26,151 bases of DNA from Gammaproteobacteria bacterium (GTDB taxonomy: Bacteria > Pseudomonadota > Gammaproteobacteria > UBA6429), in NCBI GenBank assembly GCA_003232015.1, contig QIKU01000068.1:1-26151 (forward strand). Reading direction: 5' to 3'. The notes under the pieces were generated by a model that saw only the letters and a list, made by a program, of their open reading frames with translations, made no database searches and was not told where the DNA came from. Each line of letters begins with the position of its first letter. The first letter of the stretch is position 1. The position numbers and the translations under genes were made by a program. Shown piece after piece: positions 7,638 to 15,605 of this stretch.

Positions 7638-8237
7638 ATGAACCCATTAAAATCGGTAACCGGCACGATTGTAACCGGCTTTATCTTAGCCATTGCTATT
7701 TACTTTGCAGCGGCCACGTCAAGCTTTAACCTACTTGCATTAGAAGTTTGGCTACATGTATTAGCCGGTGTTGTGTGGATTGGCTTACTTTACTATTTCA
7801 ATTTTGTACAAGTGCCTGGCGTTGGTGCTGCATTAGCAGACTCAGACGGCCCCGGCCCCGCTGCAATCAACAAATACGTTGCACCACGTGCACTGCTCTG
7901 GTTCCGCTGGGCCGCCGTTGCAACCTGGTTAACAGGCATAGGCGCACTGAAAAACTTACCTGTACCCGAAGGTATGAATGGCGCAGTTGCAGCGTTTACT
8001 TTTGCTGAAAACTTCGAAGTGATTGGTCTTGGTGCCTGGTTAGGTACGATTATGCTATTCAATGTTTGGGTTTTTATCTGGCCAAACCAGAAGAAAATTT
8101 TAGGTATTGTTGATGCAACGGCCGAGCAAATTGCAAGCGCAAAAGTAACGGCGTTAATGGCTTCACGTACTAATACCGTGCTGTCTGTTCCAATGTTAAT
8201 GACAATGGTAGGTTACGGCCACGGTCTTACTTTTTAA
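7638..8237 (+). CDS. PuuD-like (urate hydroxylase membrane domain) integral membrane protein
   Basis: This encodes 199 residues with about five transmembrane helices (around 8-28, 33-56, 84-103, 124-148 and 178-197). H40 lies in the second helix in a WLHVLAGVVWIG context, which is typical of the membrane domain of PuuD and its relatives; short members are often mislabelled as NusG antitermination proteins. Full PuuD is longer and ends in a cytochrome c domain, which is absent here, so urate oxidation should not be assumed. The buried histidine hints at haem binding or electron transfer. A good ribosome-binding site (AGGGGAT) supports the start. The gene stands alone between a palindrome at 7580-7599 and a terminator at 8257-8292. 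Confidence 0.78.
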   Translation: MNPLKSVTGTIVTGFILAIAIYFAAATSSFNLLALEVWLHVLAGVVWIGLLYYFNFVQVPGVGAALADSDGPGPAAINKYVAPRALLWFRWAAVATWLTGIGALKNLPVPEGMNGAVAAFTFAENFEVIGLGAWLGTIMLFNVWVFIWPNQKKILGIVDATAEQIASAKVTALMASRTNTVLSVPMLMTMVGYGHGLTF

Positions 8238-8256
8238 ATTTAAAAAGTAACCATCC

Positions 8257-8292
8257 AAAACCGGCTTGCGAGTATCGTATAGCCGGTTTTTT
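8257..8292 (+). terminator. Rho-independent terminator
   Basis: A perfect 10-bp stem (8257-8266 with 8281-8290) with a 14-base loop runs into six T. It lies 20 bases after the stop of the PuuD-like gene. Confidence 0.85.
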
Positions 8293-8501
8293 AATGCCTG
8301 AAAAACAATATTTAGCAGCATTTCATCGCTCAGTCATTTGCCTAAATTCGTCGAAAAGACTAGAATTGATGGTTTTCCGCTATCAAATGCGGGACAAACA
8401 TGGGCAAAATACAGGCTCGAACAATATACAAGCGGTCATTTTAAATGGCTGCTTTTTTAATTTATGACCAATGGAAGCCGAAAACTTCGACTAGAGAAGC
8501 A

Positions 8502-9674
8502 ATGTCTGACTATTTAATGAAAAACTATGCGCCGTTGCCGGTTACTTTTACAAAAGGCGAAGGCGCTACATTATGGGACACAGAAGGTAAGCCTTACCTT
8601 GATGTGCTCAGTGGCGTGGCGGTTTGCAGTTTAGGCCATGCCCACCCAGATGTGGCAATGGCGATAGCCAAACAGGCTAAACAACTTATTCATACTTCAA
8701 ACTGGTACCACATTGCAAACCAGGAAGAGCTTGCTGCCAAACTTTGCCCGTTAAGCGGCATGGACAATGTTTTTTTTAGTAACTCCGGTGCCGAAGCCAA
8801 CGAAACCGCCATTAAACTTGCACGTTTATACGGCCATCAAAAAGACATTGCAGAGCCCGCTATCATCGTGATGGACGGCAGCTTTCATGGCCGAACGCTT
8901 GCAACGCTTTCGGCCACCGGCAACCGTAAAGTACATGCCGGTTTTGAACCTTTAGTGCAAGGCTTTGTTCGCGCACCTTATAATGATTTAGAAGCCATCG
9001 AAAACATTGCCAAAAATAACCAGAACGTTGTTGCAGTACTGGTTGAACCGATTATTGGTGAAGGTGGTGTAACAATACCCGATGCAGATTATCTTGGCGG
9101 TATTCGCAAACTCTGTGACGATAATGGCTGGTTAATGATGCTGGATGAAATTCAAACCGGCATGTGTCGAACAGGTGAATGGTTTGCTTTTCAACATACA
9201 GATATTACACCGGATGTTATGACTCTGGCTAAAGCATTAGGTAACGGTGTACCGATTGGCGCCTGCCTCGCCAAAGGCGATGCAGCCGAGCTATTTACCC
9301 CCGGCAACCATGGCAGTACTTACGGCGGCAATCCGCTTGTTTGCGCCGCCGCCCTTGCAGTTGTAAATACTATGGAAGCGCAATCTCTAGCCGCACGCAG
9401 CAAAGCATTAGGTGCAACCATGCTGGCACAACTTAAAAATGAATTCGCCGACAATGCAGCCATTGTTGATATACGTGGTAAAGGACTGATGCTGGCAATT
9501 GAACTTGACCGCCCTTGTGGTGAATTAATGCAACAAGCTTTGCAACAGGGTTTATTGTTAAATGTCACTGCCGAAAAAGTAGTGCGCTTACTCCCCCCTT
9601 TAATTATCAGCGATGATCAGGCAACCGAGATCATACAAAAAGTAACAACACTGATTAAAGATTTTATTAAATAA
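8502..9674 (+). CDS. argD: Acetylornithine aminotransferase
   Basis: This PLP enzyme converts N-acetylglutamate semialdehyde to N-acetylornithine in arginine synthesis, and often also acts in lysine synthesis. Typical class III features are [15 protein letters not shown], the PLP-binding [12 protein letters not shown] stretch (the usual I/V-G-R is M-C-R here) and the Schiff-base lysine K244 in TLAKALGNG. The frame is open back to an ATG at 8445, but I chose the ATG at 8502. It gives 390 residues starting [13 protein letters not shown], as in homologues, and has a GAGAAG-like ribosome-binding site; the extra 19 residues are not conserved in type. argF follows after 17 bases, so the two form an operon. 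Confidence 0.95.
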   Translation: MSDYLMKNYAPLPVTFTKGEGATLWDTEGKPYLDVLSGVAVCSLGHAHPDVAMAIAKQAKQLIHTSNWYHIANQEELAAKLCPLSGMDNVFFSNSGAEANETAIKLARLYGHQKDIAEPAIIVMDGSFHGRTLATLSATGNRKVHAGFEPLVQGFVRAPYNDLEAIENIAKNNQNVVAVLVEPIIGEGGVTIPDADYLGGIRKLCDDNGWLMMLDEIQTGMCRTGEWFAFQHTDITPDVMTLAKALGNGVPIGACLAKGDAAELFTPGNHGSTYGGNPLVCAAALAVVNTMEAQSLAARSKALGATMLAQLKNEFADNAAIVDIRGKGLMLAIELDRPCGELMQQALQQGLLLNVTAEKVVRLLPPLIISDDQATEIIQKVTTLIKDFIK

Positions 9675-9691
9675 ATTATGTTGAAAAGACA

Positions 9692-10591
9692 ATGAAACAT
9701 TTCTTAACTTTATTAGATATTTCTACCGACGATCTAAGTCATTTAATACAACGCGCTATTGAATTAAAAGCCATGCAACACCGTGGTGAAATTTTTGAGC
9801 CGTTAAAAAATAAAGTCATGTCGATGATTTTTGATAAGTCATCCACCCGCACCCGGGTTTCATTTGAAACAGCAATGAGCCAGTTTGGTGGCCATGCAAT
9901 ATTTTTATCGCCACGCGATACCCAGCTTGGCCGGGGTGAACCGGTTGAAGACAGTGCCCGTGTACTATCCAGCATGGTCGATGTGATTATGATTCGCACC
10001 TTTTCGCATAAAATGGTTGAAACTTTTGCAGCCAATTCCAGCGTACCGGTGATTAATGCCCTGACCGATCACTATCATCCCTGCCAGTTATTAGCCGATA
10101 TGCAGGCCTATTATGAACACCGTGAAAGTATTAAAGGTAAAACGGTAAGCTGGATTGGTGATGGTAATAATATGTGTCATTCCTATATTAATGCTGCCCG
10201 CCAGTTTGACTTTAAGCTCAATATTGCAACACCCAAAGGCTATGAACCAAATGCCAATATTGTGAAAGCGGCGGGTGAGCGTATTTCATTAACAAACCAC
10301 CCCGAAGAAGCAGTTGAAAATAGTGACCTTATTGCAACGGATGTCTGGGCCAGCATGGGGCAGGAAGAAGAGCAAAAACTACGCGAAAAGGCATTTTCTG
10401 GCTTCCAGGTTACCTCTGAATTAATGCAACTGGCTAATAAAGAGGCCGTATTCACCCATTGTTTACCCGCCCACCGAGGTGAAGAAGTTACTGCCGAGGT
10501 TATGGACAGCCCACAAAGCATTGTCTGGACAGCTGCAGAGAATCGCCTACACAGCCAAAAAGCATTACTTGAATATTTGCTTGTTAAATAA
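9692..10591 (+). CDS. argF: Ornithine carbamoyltransferase
   Basis: This encodes 299 residues, normal for the catabolic/anabolic OTC trimer family. The carbamoyl-phosphate site STRTR is at 51-55, HPCQ at 129-132, the DVWASMGQ segment at 217-224, and the catalytic HCLP at 256-259. It makes citrulline from ornithine and carbamoyl phosphate in the cytoplasm. The gene begins 17 bases after argD and is almost certainly co-transcribed with it, providing two steps of arginine synthesis; argA is elsewhere in the window at 22891. I found no convincing ArgR box upstream of argD. Confidence 0.96.
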   Translation: MKHFLTLLDISTDDLSHLIQRAIELKAMQHRGEIFEPLKNKVMSMIFDKSSTRTRVSFETAMSQFGGHAIFLSPRDTQLGRGEPVEDSARVLSSMVDVIMIRTFSHKMVETFAANSSVPVINALTDHYHPCQLLADMQAYYEHRESIKGKTVSWIGDGNNMCHSYINAARQFDFKLNIATPKGYEPNANIVKAAGERISLTNHPEEAVENSDLIATDVWASMGQEEEQKLREKAFSGFQVTSELMQLANKEAVFTHCLPAHRGEEVTAEVMDSPQSIVWTAAENRLHSQKALLEYLLVK

Positions 10592-10678
10592 AAAAACACT
10601 CTAAAGCATTATTAATTTGGGTCGCTATATACGGTAACTTAATTCAATCATGCCTTTATAGTGCAGGGTTTAGATTTT

Positions 10679-11278
10679 ATGCATTTATTACTGTTAAAAG
10701 TGATTACCTTACTCCTGCTTTGCAGCGTTAGCCTCACGGCTAGCGCCAGCCCATTACAATATGGTTTTGATGCCTACAAGGCAGGCCGATATGCCCAAGC
10801 CTTAAAGTTATGGCTGCCACTTGCACAAAGCAACGACATTTCCAAAGATAATGCCGATGCCATGTACAACGTTGGCCTGCTTTATATGAAAGGACAAGGC
10901 GTTACGCAAGATTATAAACTCGCAAAAAAATGGTTTAAACGCGCAGCCTTTTACGGCAGTGCCGATGCAGCCTATAATTTAGGCGCGTTGTATATGAGCC
11001 AAAAATTTGGCTTCCCTAGCAAGAAAGATGCATTGTACTGGTGGACAGAAGCTGCAAAACAGGGACACGCCGACTCGCAGTATAATTTAGGTGTATTGTT
11101 GGCCTTTGGCCATGGTAGTAAAGCCGACCCAAAAGCGGCATTATCGTGGTGGTATAAAGCCGCCGTTAAAGGCAACAAACAAGCCGCACAGGCATTAGCC
11201 GAAGCCTACCAGAAAGGTTTGTTTGGACTTAAAAAAGATAACAAACTGGCTACTTACTGGCTAAAACGTGCGAAGTAA
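10679..11278 (+). CDS. Secreted Sel1-like (TPR-type) repeat protein
   Basis: The protein starts with a clear signal peptide (MHLLLLKVITLLLL core, likely cut after ASA at about residues 23-25). After it come about four Sel1 repeats, recognisable by units such as AMYNVGLLYMKGQGV, AAYNLGALYM, SQYNLGVLLAFG and AAQALAEAYQKG. Sel1 repeats form alpha-solenoids that bind protein partners, here in the periplasm or outer membrane. A GTG at 10661 would add six residues in front of the signal peptide; the ATG at 10679 is preferred because it places the hydrophobic core at the usual position. It stands 87 bases after argF without an obvious terminator between, but a link with arginine synthesis is not implied. 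The partner is unknown. Confidence 0.85.
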   Translation: MHLLLLKVITLLLLCSVSLTASASPLQYGFDAYKAGRYAQALKLWLPLAQSNDISKDNADAMYNVGLLYMKGQGVTQDYKLAKKWFKRAAFYGSADAAYNLGALYMSQKFGFPSKKDALYWWTEAAKQGHADSQYNLGVLLAFGHGSKADPKAALSWWYKAAVKGNKQAAQALAEAYQKGLFGLKKDNKLATYWLKRAK

Positions 11279-11408
11279 GACCAACCAATTTTCATATTCC
11301 TCATCGTTTGACTCTCTCTTTCTATTTTATAAATAACCTCAGCTTCATATAATAAACCAGATTGCTTCGCTATCGCTCGCAACAACTTAAATGCGGTCAT
11401 TGCAGTTA

Positions 11409-11484
11409 GTAGCCTGGATGAAATGTAATCTGGGGAAATAATGTATTCACACTCCCGGATTTCGCTGTGCTACATCCAGGCTAC
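11409..11484. repeat. Inverted REP pair (REPIN-like element)
   Basis: GTAGCCTGGATG at 11409-11420 has a perfect 12-base inverted copy at 11473-11484. Each arm starts with the GTAG tetranucleotide that marks REP sequences and continues into an imperfect small hairpin (CCTGGAT pairing with ATCCGGG or ATCTGGG). Two such REPs facing each other 52 bases apart form the REPIN arrangement mobilised by RAYT transposases; no RAYT gene is in the window. A second short sequence at 11361-11382 (ATTGCTTCGC...GCTCGCAA) resembles another common intergenic repeat. The rest of the 352-base gap (11279-11630) holds only the possible Pho box and the porin leader. Confidence 0.6.
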
Positions 11485-11517
11485 ATAAATAAAAAGATGA
11501 GTAGAAAACCATTACAC

Positions 11518-11561
11518 CTGTCATAAAACCTTATTCTTTTTGTAACTTCAGTGTCACAAGT
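11518..11561 (+). promoter_or_regulatory. Possible PhoB box upstream of the porin gene
   Basis: Read in 11-base steps, this stretch gives CTGTCATAAAA, CCTTATTCTTT, TTGTAACTTCA and GTGTCACAAGT. Unit 1 is a perfect Pho half-site, unit 4 fits 6 of 7 key bases (allowing C for T at the end), unit 3 fits 4 of 7, and unit 2 does not match well. The site ends 69 bases before the porin ATG. No clear -10 follows at the ideal distance, so this is a moderate prediction. Confidence 0.35.
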
Positions 11562-11630
11562 TTTATTCAAGATACATCCCACTAAATACTACGTAATATT
11601 TTTTTAACTTAATTTTTTGGGGAACACACC

Positions 11631-12698
11631 ATGAATAAAAATATGATCATTGCGGCAACTGTTACCGCTATTTTATTACCAATCCATTCTGTTTTTGCGG
11701 CTAAAATTCTTGATGAAAAACTGGAAATTTATGGCAAAGTCCATGTTTCAATCGACTCAAGTGATCGTGATGACCCGTCAGTAACGAACGATGGTGTTGG
11801 CGTATCCAGTAACTCCAGTCGACTAGGCTTTAAAGGCCAACTCCCTGCTGGCAATTTAAAATTTATCTATCAGGTCGAATCTGAAATCAGGTTTGATGAA
11901 GGCAGTAGCGGCAGTACCCTGGCAGGCCGTAATACTTACGCAGGTTTAAAAGGCAACTTTGGTCAGATTATAGTAGGCCAGTACGATACCCCGTTTAAAA
12001 CCATTGCATCCAAATGGGGGATTTTTGGCGACAGTGTGGGTGAACGCCGTGCTATTTTGGGTGCCAGCTATTCAGACGGCAATCAGTTAAACGAACGTGC
12101 TAAAAATTCGATTATGTATACCTACAAAACAAAAACATTAATATTTGATGCCATGTATGCCAATGACCCTGAAAAAGGAACATCTGGTGCTACGGACAAC
12201 ACTGATAAAAATATGTATGGCTTTAGTCTACGTTATAAATCAGGCCCATTATGGCTAGGTATTGCAAACGAATCATGGCAAGGCCAGAGCAAAGCAGGTA
12301 ACGTTGATGCATTGCGTATTGGTGCTAAATACAAGTTTGGTATGGCTCAAGTTGGTGTTTTTTATGAAAACATCGATTCAGATAACAAAGCACAATGGAA
12401 ACGTGATGCAACTGGTCTTAATGCTAAATTTAAAGTCAGTAAAAAAACAGATATACGTGCCCAATACCTGGTCGTTGACGATGCCGATGGAACGACAGAC
12501 ACGGGAGCAACTAAAATTAGCTTAGGTATATTCCATAAACTGGATAAAAAAGCACAGGTTTATCTTGCTTACGGTGCTACAGATAATGATGCAAATGCAA
12601 AATTTCAGGCTGTTGACGGTGGACACGGTGATGAAGTTAAAACAGTCAATGGTGGCAACCCAAGTGCACTCTCTCTGGGGTTAATCTATAAATTCTAG
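11631..12698 (+). CDS. Gram-negative general porin (trimeric, OmpC/Porin_4 type)
   Basis: This encodes 355 residues with a signal peptide (cut after VFA, about residue 23). The mature start contains the EIYGKVHVSID strand typical of porins. Also seen are the SSRLGFKG motif near 62, the long loop 3 with NTYAGLKG and GQYDTPFK, and a C-terminal strand ending in IYKF. The terminal Phe is the outer-membrane assembly signal. It should form a 16-stranded trimeric pore for small solutes; specificity cannot be read from sequence. A good ribosome-binding site (GGGGAA) precedes the ATG, and a possible PhoB box lies upstream, so phosphate limitation may control it. The gene converges with the HD-GYP operon; only a weak hairpin lies between. 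Confidence 0.9.
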   Translation: MNKNMIIAATVTAILLPIHSVFAAKILDEKLEIYGKVHVSIDSSDRDDPSVTNDGVGVSSNSSRLGFKGQLPAGNLKFIYQVESEIRFDEGSSGSTLAGRNTYAGLKGNFGQIIVGQYDTPFKTIASKWGIFGDSVGERRAILGASYSDGNQLNERAKNSIMYTYKTKTLIFDAMYANDPEKGTSGATDNTDKNMYGFSLRYKSGPLWLGIANESWQGQSKAGNVDALRIGAKYKFGMAQVGVFYENIDSDNKAQWKRDATGLNAKFKVSKKTDIRAQYLVVDDADGTTDTGATKISLGIFHKLDKKAQVYLAYGATDNDANAKFQAVDGGHGDEVKTVNGGNPSALSLGLIYKF

Positions 12699-12710
12699 AG
12701 TTCGTCTTGT

Positions 12711-12728
12711 TGCAACAGGGATGTTGCA
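12711..12728. repeat. Small hairpin between convergent genes
   Basis: TGCAACA, GGGA and TGTTGCA form a perfect 7-bp stem with a 4-base loop. It lies 13 bases after the porin stop. No T-run follows on either strand, so it is at best a transcript-end stabiliser rather than a clear intrinsic terminator. Confidence 0.4.
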
Positions 12729-12782
12729 CTCACCTCTTAACATCTTTATATATATTTAGTGTTGTAACTTCTATTTTGCAGT

Positions 12783-13868
12783 TTAATTATTATCCGGCTC
12801 AGAATATTTATCTTTTATACTGACAATCTCATCCATATTGCCAAGCATGTATTCAACCAGAGCGGGATCAAAATGCTGGCCACTTTCGTCTGATATGAAT
12901 TTTACTGCATCTTCAACTGACCATGCTGTTTTATAGGGCCGAATTGAAGTAAGTGCATCAAAAACATCGGCCAACGCGGTAATACGGCCAACCAGTGGTA
13001 TAGCTTCACCTTTGAGACCATTGGGATAACCTTTTCCATTCCATTTTTCATGATGAGTCAATGCAATGACATGCGCCATTAACATTAAGGCCGAATGATC
13101 ACCAGCCAAAATATCAGCGCCAATTTGCGCATGCGTTTGCATAATTTCCCATTCTTCAGGCTCAAACTTTCCGGGCTTTAAAAGAATTTTATCTGGAATA
13201 CCAATTTTTCCGATGTCATGCATGGGTGCTGCATTCAGCAATAAATCACACTGTGTATTGTCCATACCAGCAGCATTAGCAATCACCACAGCAATTTCAC
13301 TCATACGAATAATGTGTAAGCCCGTTTCTTCATCTCGATATTCGGCTGCACGACCAAGTCGTCTGACTATCTGCAAACGGGTCTCATGAATTTCTCGGGT
13401 TCGCTCCTGCACCTTCTGTTCAAGAATTTTATTCTGATGGCGCATGTATTTATGTGCCATTTGTACTTCCAGCAAATTGTGTACTCGAGACAAAAGCTCC
13501 AGCGCATCAAATGGTTTGGTTACATAGTCAATAGCACCGCTGTCCAGGGCACGCTGGCGAAAACTTTGTGTATGCTGAGCGGTTAATATTAAAATAGGCG
13601 GCAATGGTTTTTCTGCCTGCTGCTTAAGTTGTTTCATCACCGCATAGCCATCAAGAACCGGCATATTAATATCCAGTAAAATCAGGTCACTGTTATGCTC
13701 CAGATATAAAGGCACAACCTGTTCAGGATCCTGAGTGCCAACCACATTCCTGTAACCTCTTGATGCAAGAATCTTTTCTAGTAAGACAACGTTTGCCCGT
13801 TCATCATCCACGATCAATATACTCGCCTTACCAGGGTCAGTATTGAATTCTTTATTTATTTTGTCCAT
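12783..13868 (-). CDS. Response regulator with HD-GYP c-di-GMP phosphodiesterase output
   Basis: The receiver domain (about residues 15-135) has the acidic pair D21/D22, phospho-acceptor D66 in LLDINMP and K118 in VTKPF. A helical linker (~140-165) leads to an HD-GYP domain with HD at 217-218, HDIGKIGIPD, HH at 272-273 and the GYP signature at 280-282. It should degrade c-di-GMP when phosphorylated or dephosphorylated. The frame is open to 13937, but I chose the ATG at 13868 because it follows AGGAAAAGAG at good spacing; this gives 361 residues and a 17-base overlap with the kinase gene upstream. It is the last gene of the signalling operon and its only obvious output. Confidence 0.94.
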   Translation of the reverse strand: MDKINKEFNTDPGKASILIVDDERANVVLLEKILASRGYRNVVGTQDPEQVVPLYLEHNSDLILLDINMPVLDGYAVMKQLKQQAEKPLPPILILTAQHTQSFRQRALDSGAIDYVTKPFDALELLSRVHNLLEVQMAHKYMRHQNKILEQKVQERTREIHETRLQIVRRLGRAAEYRDEETGLHIIRMSEIAVVIANAAGMDNTQCDLLLNAAPMHDIGKIGIPDKILLKPGKFEPEEWEIMQTHAQIGADILAGDHSALMLMAHVIALTHHEKWNGKGYPNGLKGEAIPLVGRITALADVFDALTSIRPYKTAWSVEDAVKFISDESGQHFDPALVEYMLGNMDEIVSIKDKYSEPDNN

Positions 13869-15600
13869 TCTCTTTTCCTGTTGCTTCATAATCTGTTTCT
13901 GCCACGGCAAACTCAACCCAAAATGTGCTGCCTTCACCAGGGGTGCTTATGACGCCAATCGTGCCCCCCATTAGTTCCACCAGATTTTTGGTAATAACAA
14001 GACCAATGCCTGCACCTTCAATATTATTATCCTTGCCTAGCCGTTCAAAGGACATAAACAATTTTGCTCTATCCTGTTCCGTCAAACCTTCGCCCGTATC
14101 TGTAATACGAATACGCAAACGATGCTTATCCTGTAATTCGCTGTCTAAAACAATACGCCCATTTTCACAATTGTATTTCACTGCATTGGAAAGCAAGTTG
14201 ACCAGTACCTGTTTAAAACGAGTTGTGTCGGCATAAACCCGGTATCCATTACCGCTGATGTTGTCGGTTAGCTCTATTTGACGCTCTATTAACTGAGGTT
14301 TTATCAATGCAAGGCTCTGTTGCATAACTTCATCAACATCCACATCCCACATAAAAACTTCAAGTTTCCCGGATTCAATTTTTTCCAGATCCAGCACTTC
14401 GTTAATAAGTTCCAGCAAATGATAACCTGCATCTAGAATCTCATTGATATGTCCTATTTGAGATTCACTTAGTTCGTCCTTTTCTAAAATCAATAATTGT
14501 CCGAAGCCCAAAATAGCATTCATAGGGGTTCGCAATTCATGGCTCATATTAGAAAGAAATTCGGATTTAACCTTATTGGCATGCAAGGCTTCTTCTGTTG
14601 CTTTTATCAGATCCAGTTCAACATGCTCGCGTGTTTCAATTTCATTTCGGGCAAATCGGTTTAGCAATAATGTTATAGAAATGATCAGAATAAACAAAAA
14701 AAGAGCAGTATAACCAATCATTCGATTTAGTATATCCGGCTGATGATCGGCTGTAAGTTGACTGTCATGAAAATGGCTTATCCACCAGCCTGGAATATCA
14801 CTTAATTCCTTTTGACTCATTACATAGCGGTTATAGTTGCTATCAATCACCTGTCCATTTTTTTGCAGCGTTAATCCAACTGAACCTGGCAACAAATCAC
14901 CAAACTGTCGGCTTTGGGCTAACTGCCTGGATTTTTCGGCTGTTAAAGTCCACATACTTTTGAACAGCCAGTCCTGTTTACTTGCAACAAACACCATTCC
15001 ATCAGACCGGGTTAATGCCACAATATCATGATTCTTTGTAAATCGTTTTTCCAGTTCGGAAACAGAAACCTTAATAACAACAACACCAACAGGTTTATTA
15101 TCCATGATAACTGGATGACTAAAATAGGCACCCCGTTTTTTTGAAGTAACACCTAGTGCAAGATAAATAGAGGCTGCACCTGCAATCGAATTTTTAAAGT
15201 AAGGACGAAAAGAATAATTCTTACCCACAAAACTTCTTTTAGAGTTACGGTTACTTGACGCAATGGTTGTACCTTTACCGTTCATCAAATAACAGGTAAG
15301 AGCGCCTAATGTTGTACAAAATATATCTAACAAATCATTTGCCTGTTCTAAACTGTTCACAGTATTACTAACCAGTACCTCTTTAATAGCAGGCATATTT
15401 GCCAATGTTCTTACAGGTTTTCTCTGATCACCGAGATAAGTATTAACCTCACTATGTAGCAATTCCACAGCCACTTTTGAATGTTCCTGAATACTGTTAT
15501 TAACACTATTAGTCCACATATAGTAAAAGTAATAGCCACCGGCAGAAACGGTCGTTAACAGCATAATCGTCATTAATAATATAATCGTGTTTAATTTCAT
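13852..15600 (-). CDS. Membrane sensor histidine kinase with DctB-like dCache domain
   Basis: The 582 residues begin with a transmembrane helix (about 5-28) and continue with a periplasmic double-Cache domain to ~290. A second helix follows (about 296-314), then HisKA with H354 in SHELRTPMN and a HATPase with NLLSNAVKYN, DTGEGL and GIGLVITKN motifs. The sensor contains FRPYFKNSIAG and ALGVTSKKRGAYF, a pattern I recall from DctB, the C4-dicarboxylate sensor, so a small organic acid ligand is plausible. There is no receiver domain. It starts five bases after the preceding kinase gene and overlaps the HD-GYP regulator by 17 bases, so direct phosphotransfer to that regulator is the simplest reading. 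Confidence 0.93.
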   Translation of the reverse strand: MKLNTIILLMTIMLLTTVSAGGYYFYYMWTNSVNNSIQEHSKVAVELLHSEVNTYLGDQRKPVRTLANMPAIKEVLVSNTVNSLEQANDLLDIFCTTLGALTCYLMNGKGTTIASSNRNSKRSFVGKNYSFRPYFKNSIAGAASIYLALGVTSKKRGAYFSHPVIMDNKPVGVVVIKVSVSELEKRFTKNHDIVALTRSDGMVFVASKQDWLFKSMWTLTAEKSRQLAQSRQFGDLLPGSVGLTLQKNGQVIDSNYNRYVMSQKELSDIPGWWISHFHDSQLTADHQPDILNRMIGYTALFLFILIISITLLLNRFARNEIETREHVELDLIKATEEALHANKVKSEFLSNMSHELRTPMNAILGFGQLLILEKDELSESQIGHINEILDAGYHLLELINEVLDLEKIESGKLEVFMWDVDVDEVMQQSLALIKPQLIERQIELTDNISGNGYRVYADTTRFKQVLVNLLSNAVKYNCENGRIVLDSELQDKHRLRIRITDTGEGLTEQDRAKLFMSFERLGKDNNIEGAGIGLVITKNLVELMGGTIGVISTPGEGSTFWVEFAVAETDYEATGKENGQNK

Positions 15601-15605
15601 TGGCT

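Noticed and set aside
1064..8292. AAAACCGG-type arms shared by two terminators as a repeat family
   Set aside because: Similarity is limited to the short stem; loops and flanks differ, so it looks like common terminator composition, not a mobile repeat.
8330..8444. ArgR box before argD
   Set aside because: AATTC and GAATT occur in inverted order, but spacing and flanks do not match an 18-base ARG box.
8445..8501. Upstream ATG extending argD by 19 residues
   Set aside because: No ribosome-binding site before it, and the extra residues are unlike ArgD N-termini; the ATG at 8502 fits homologues.
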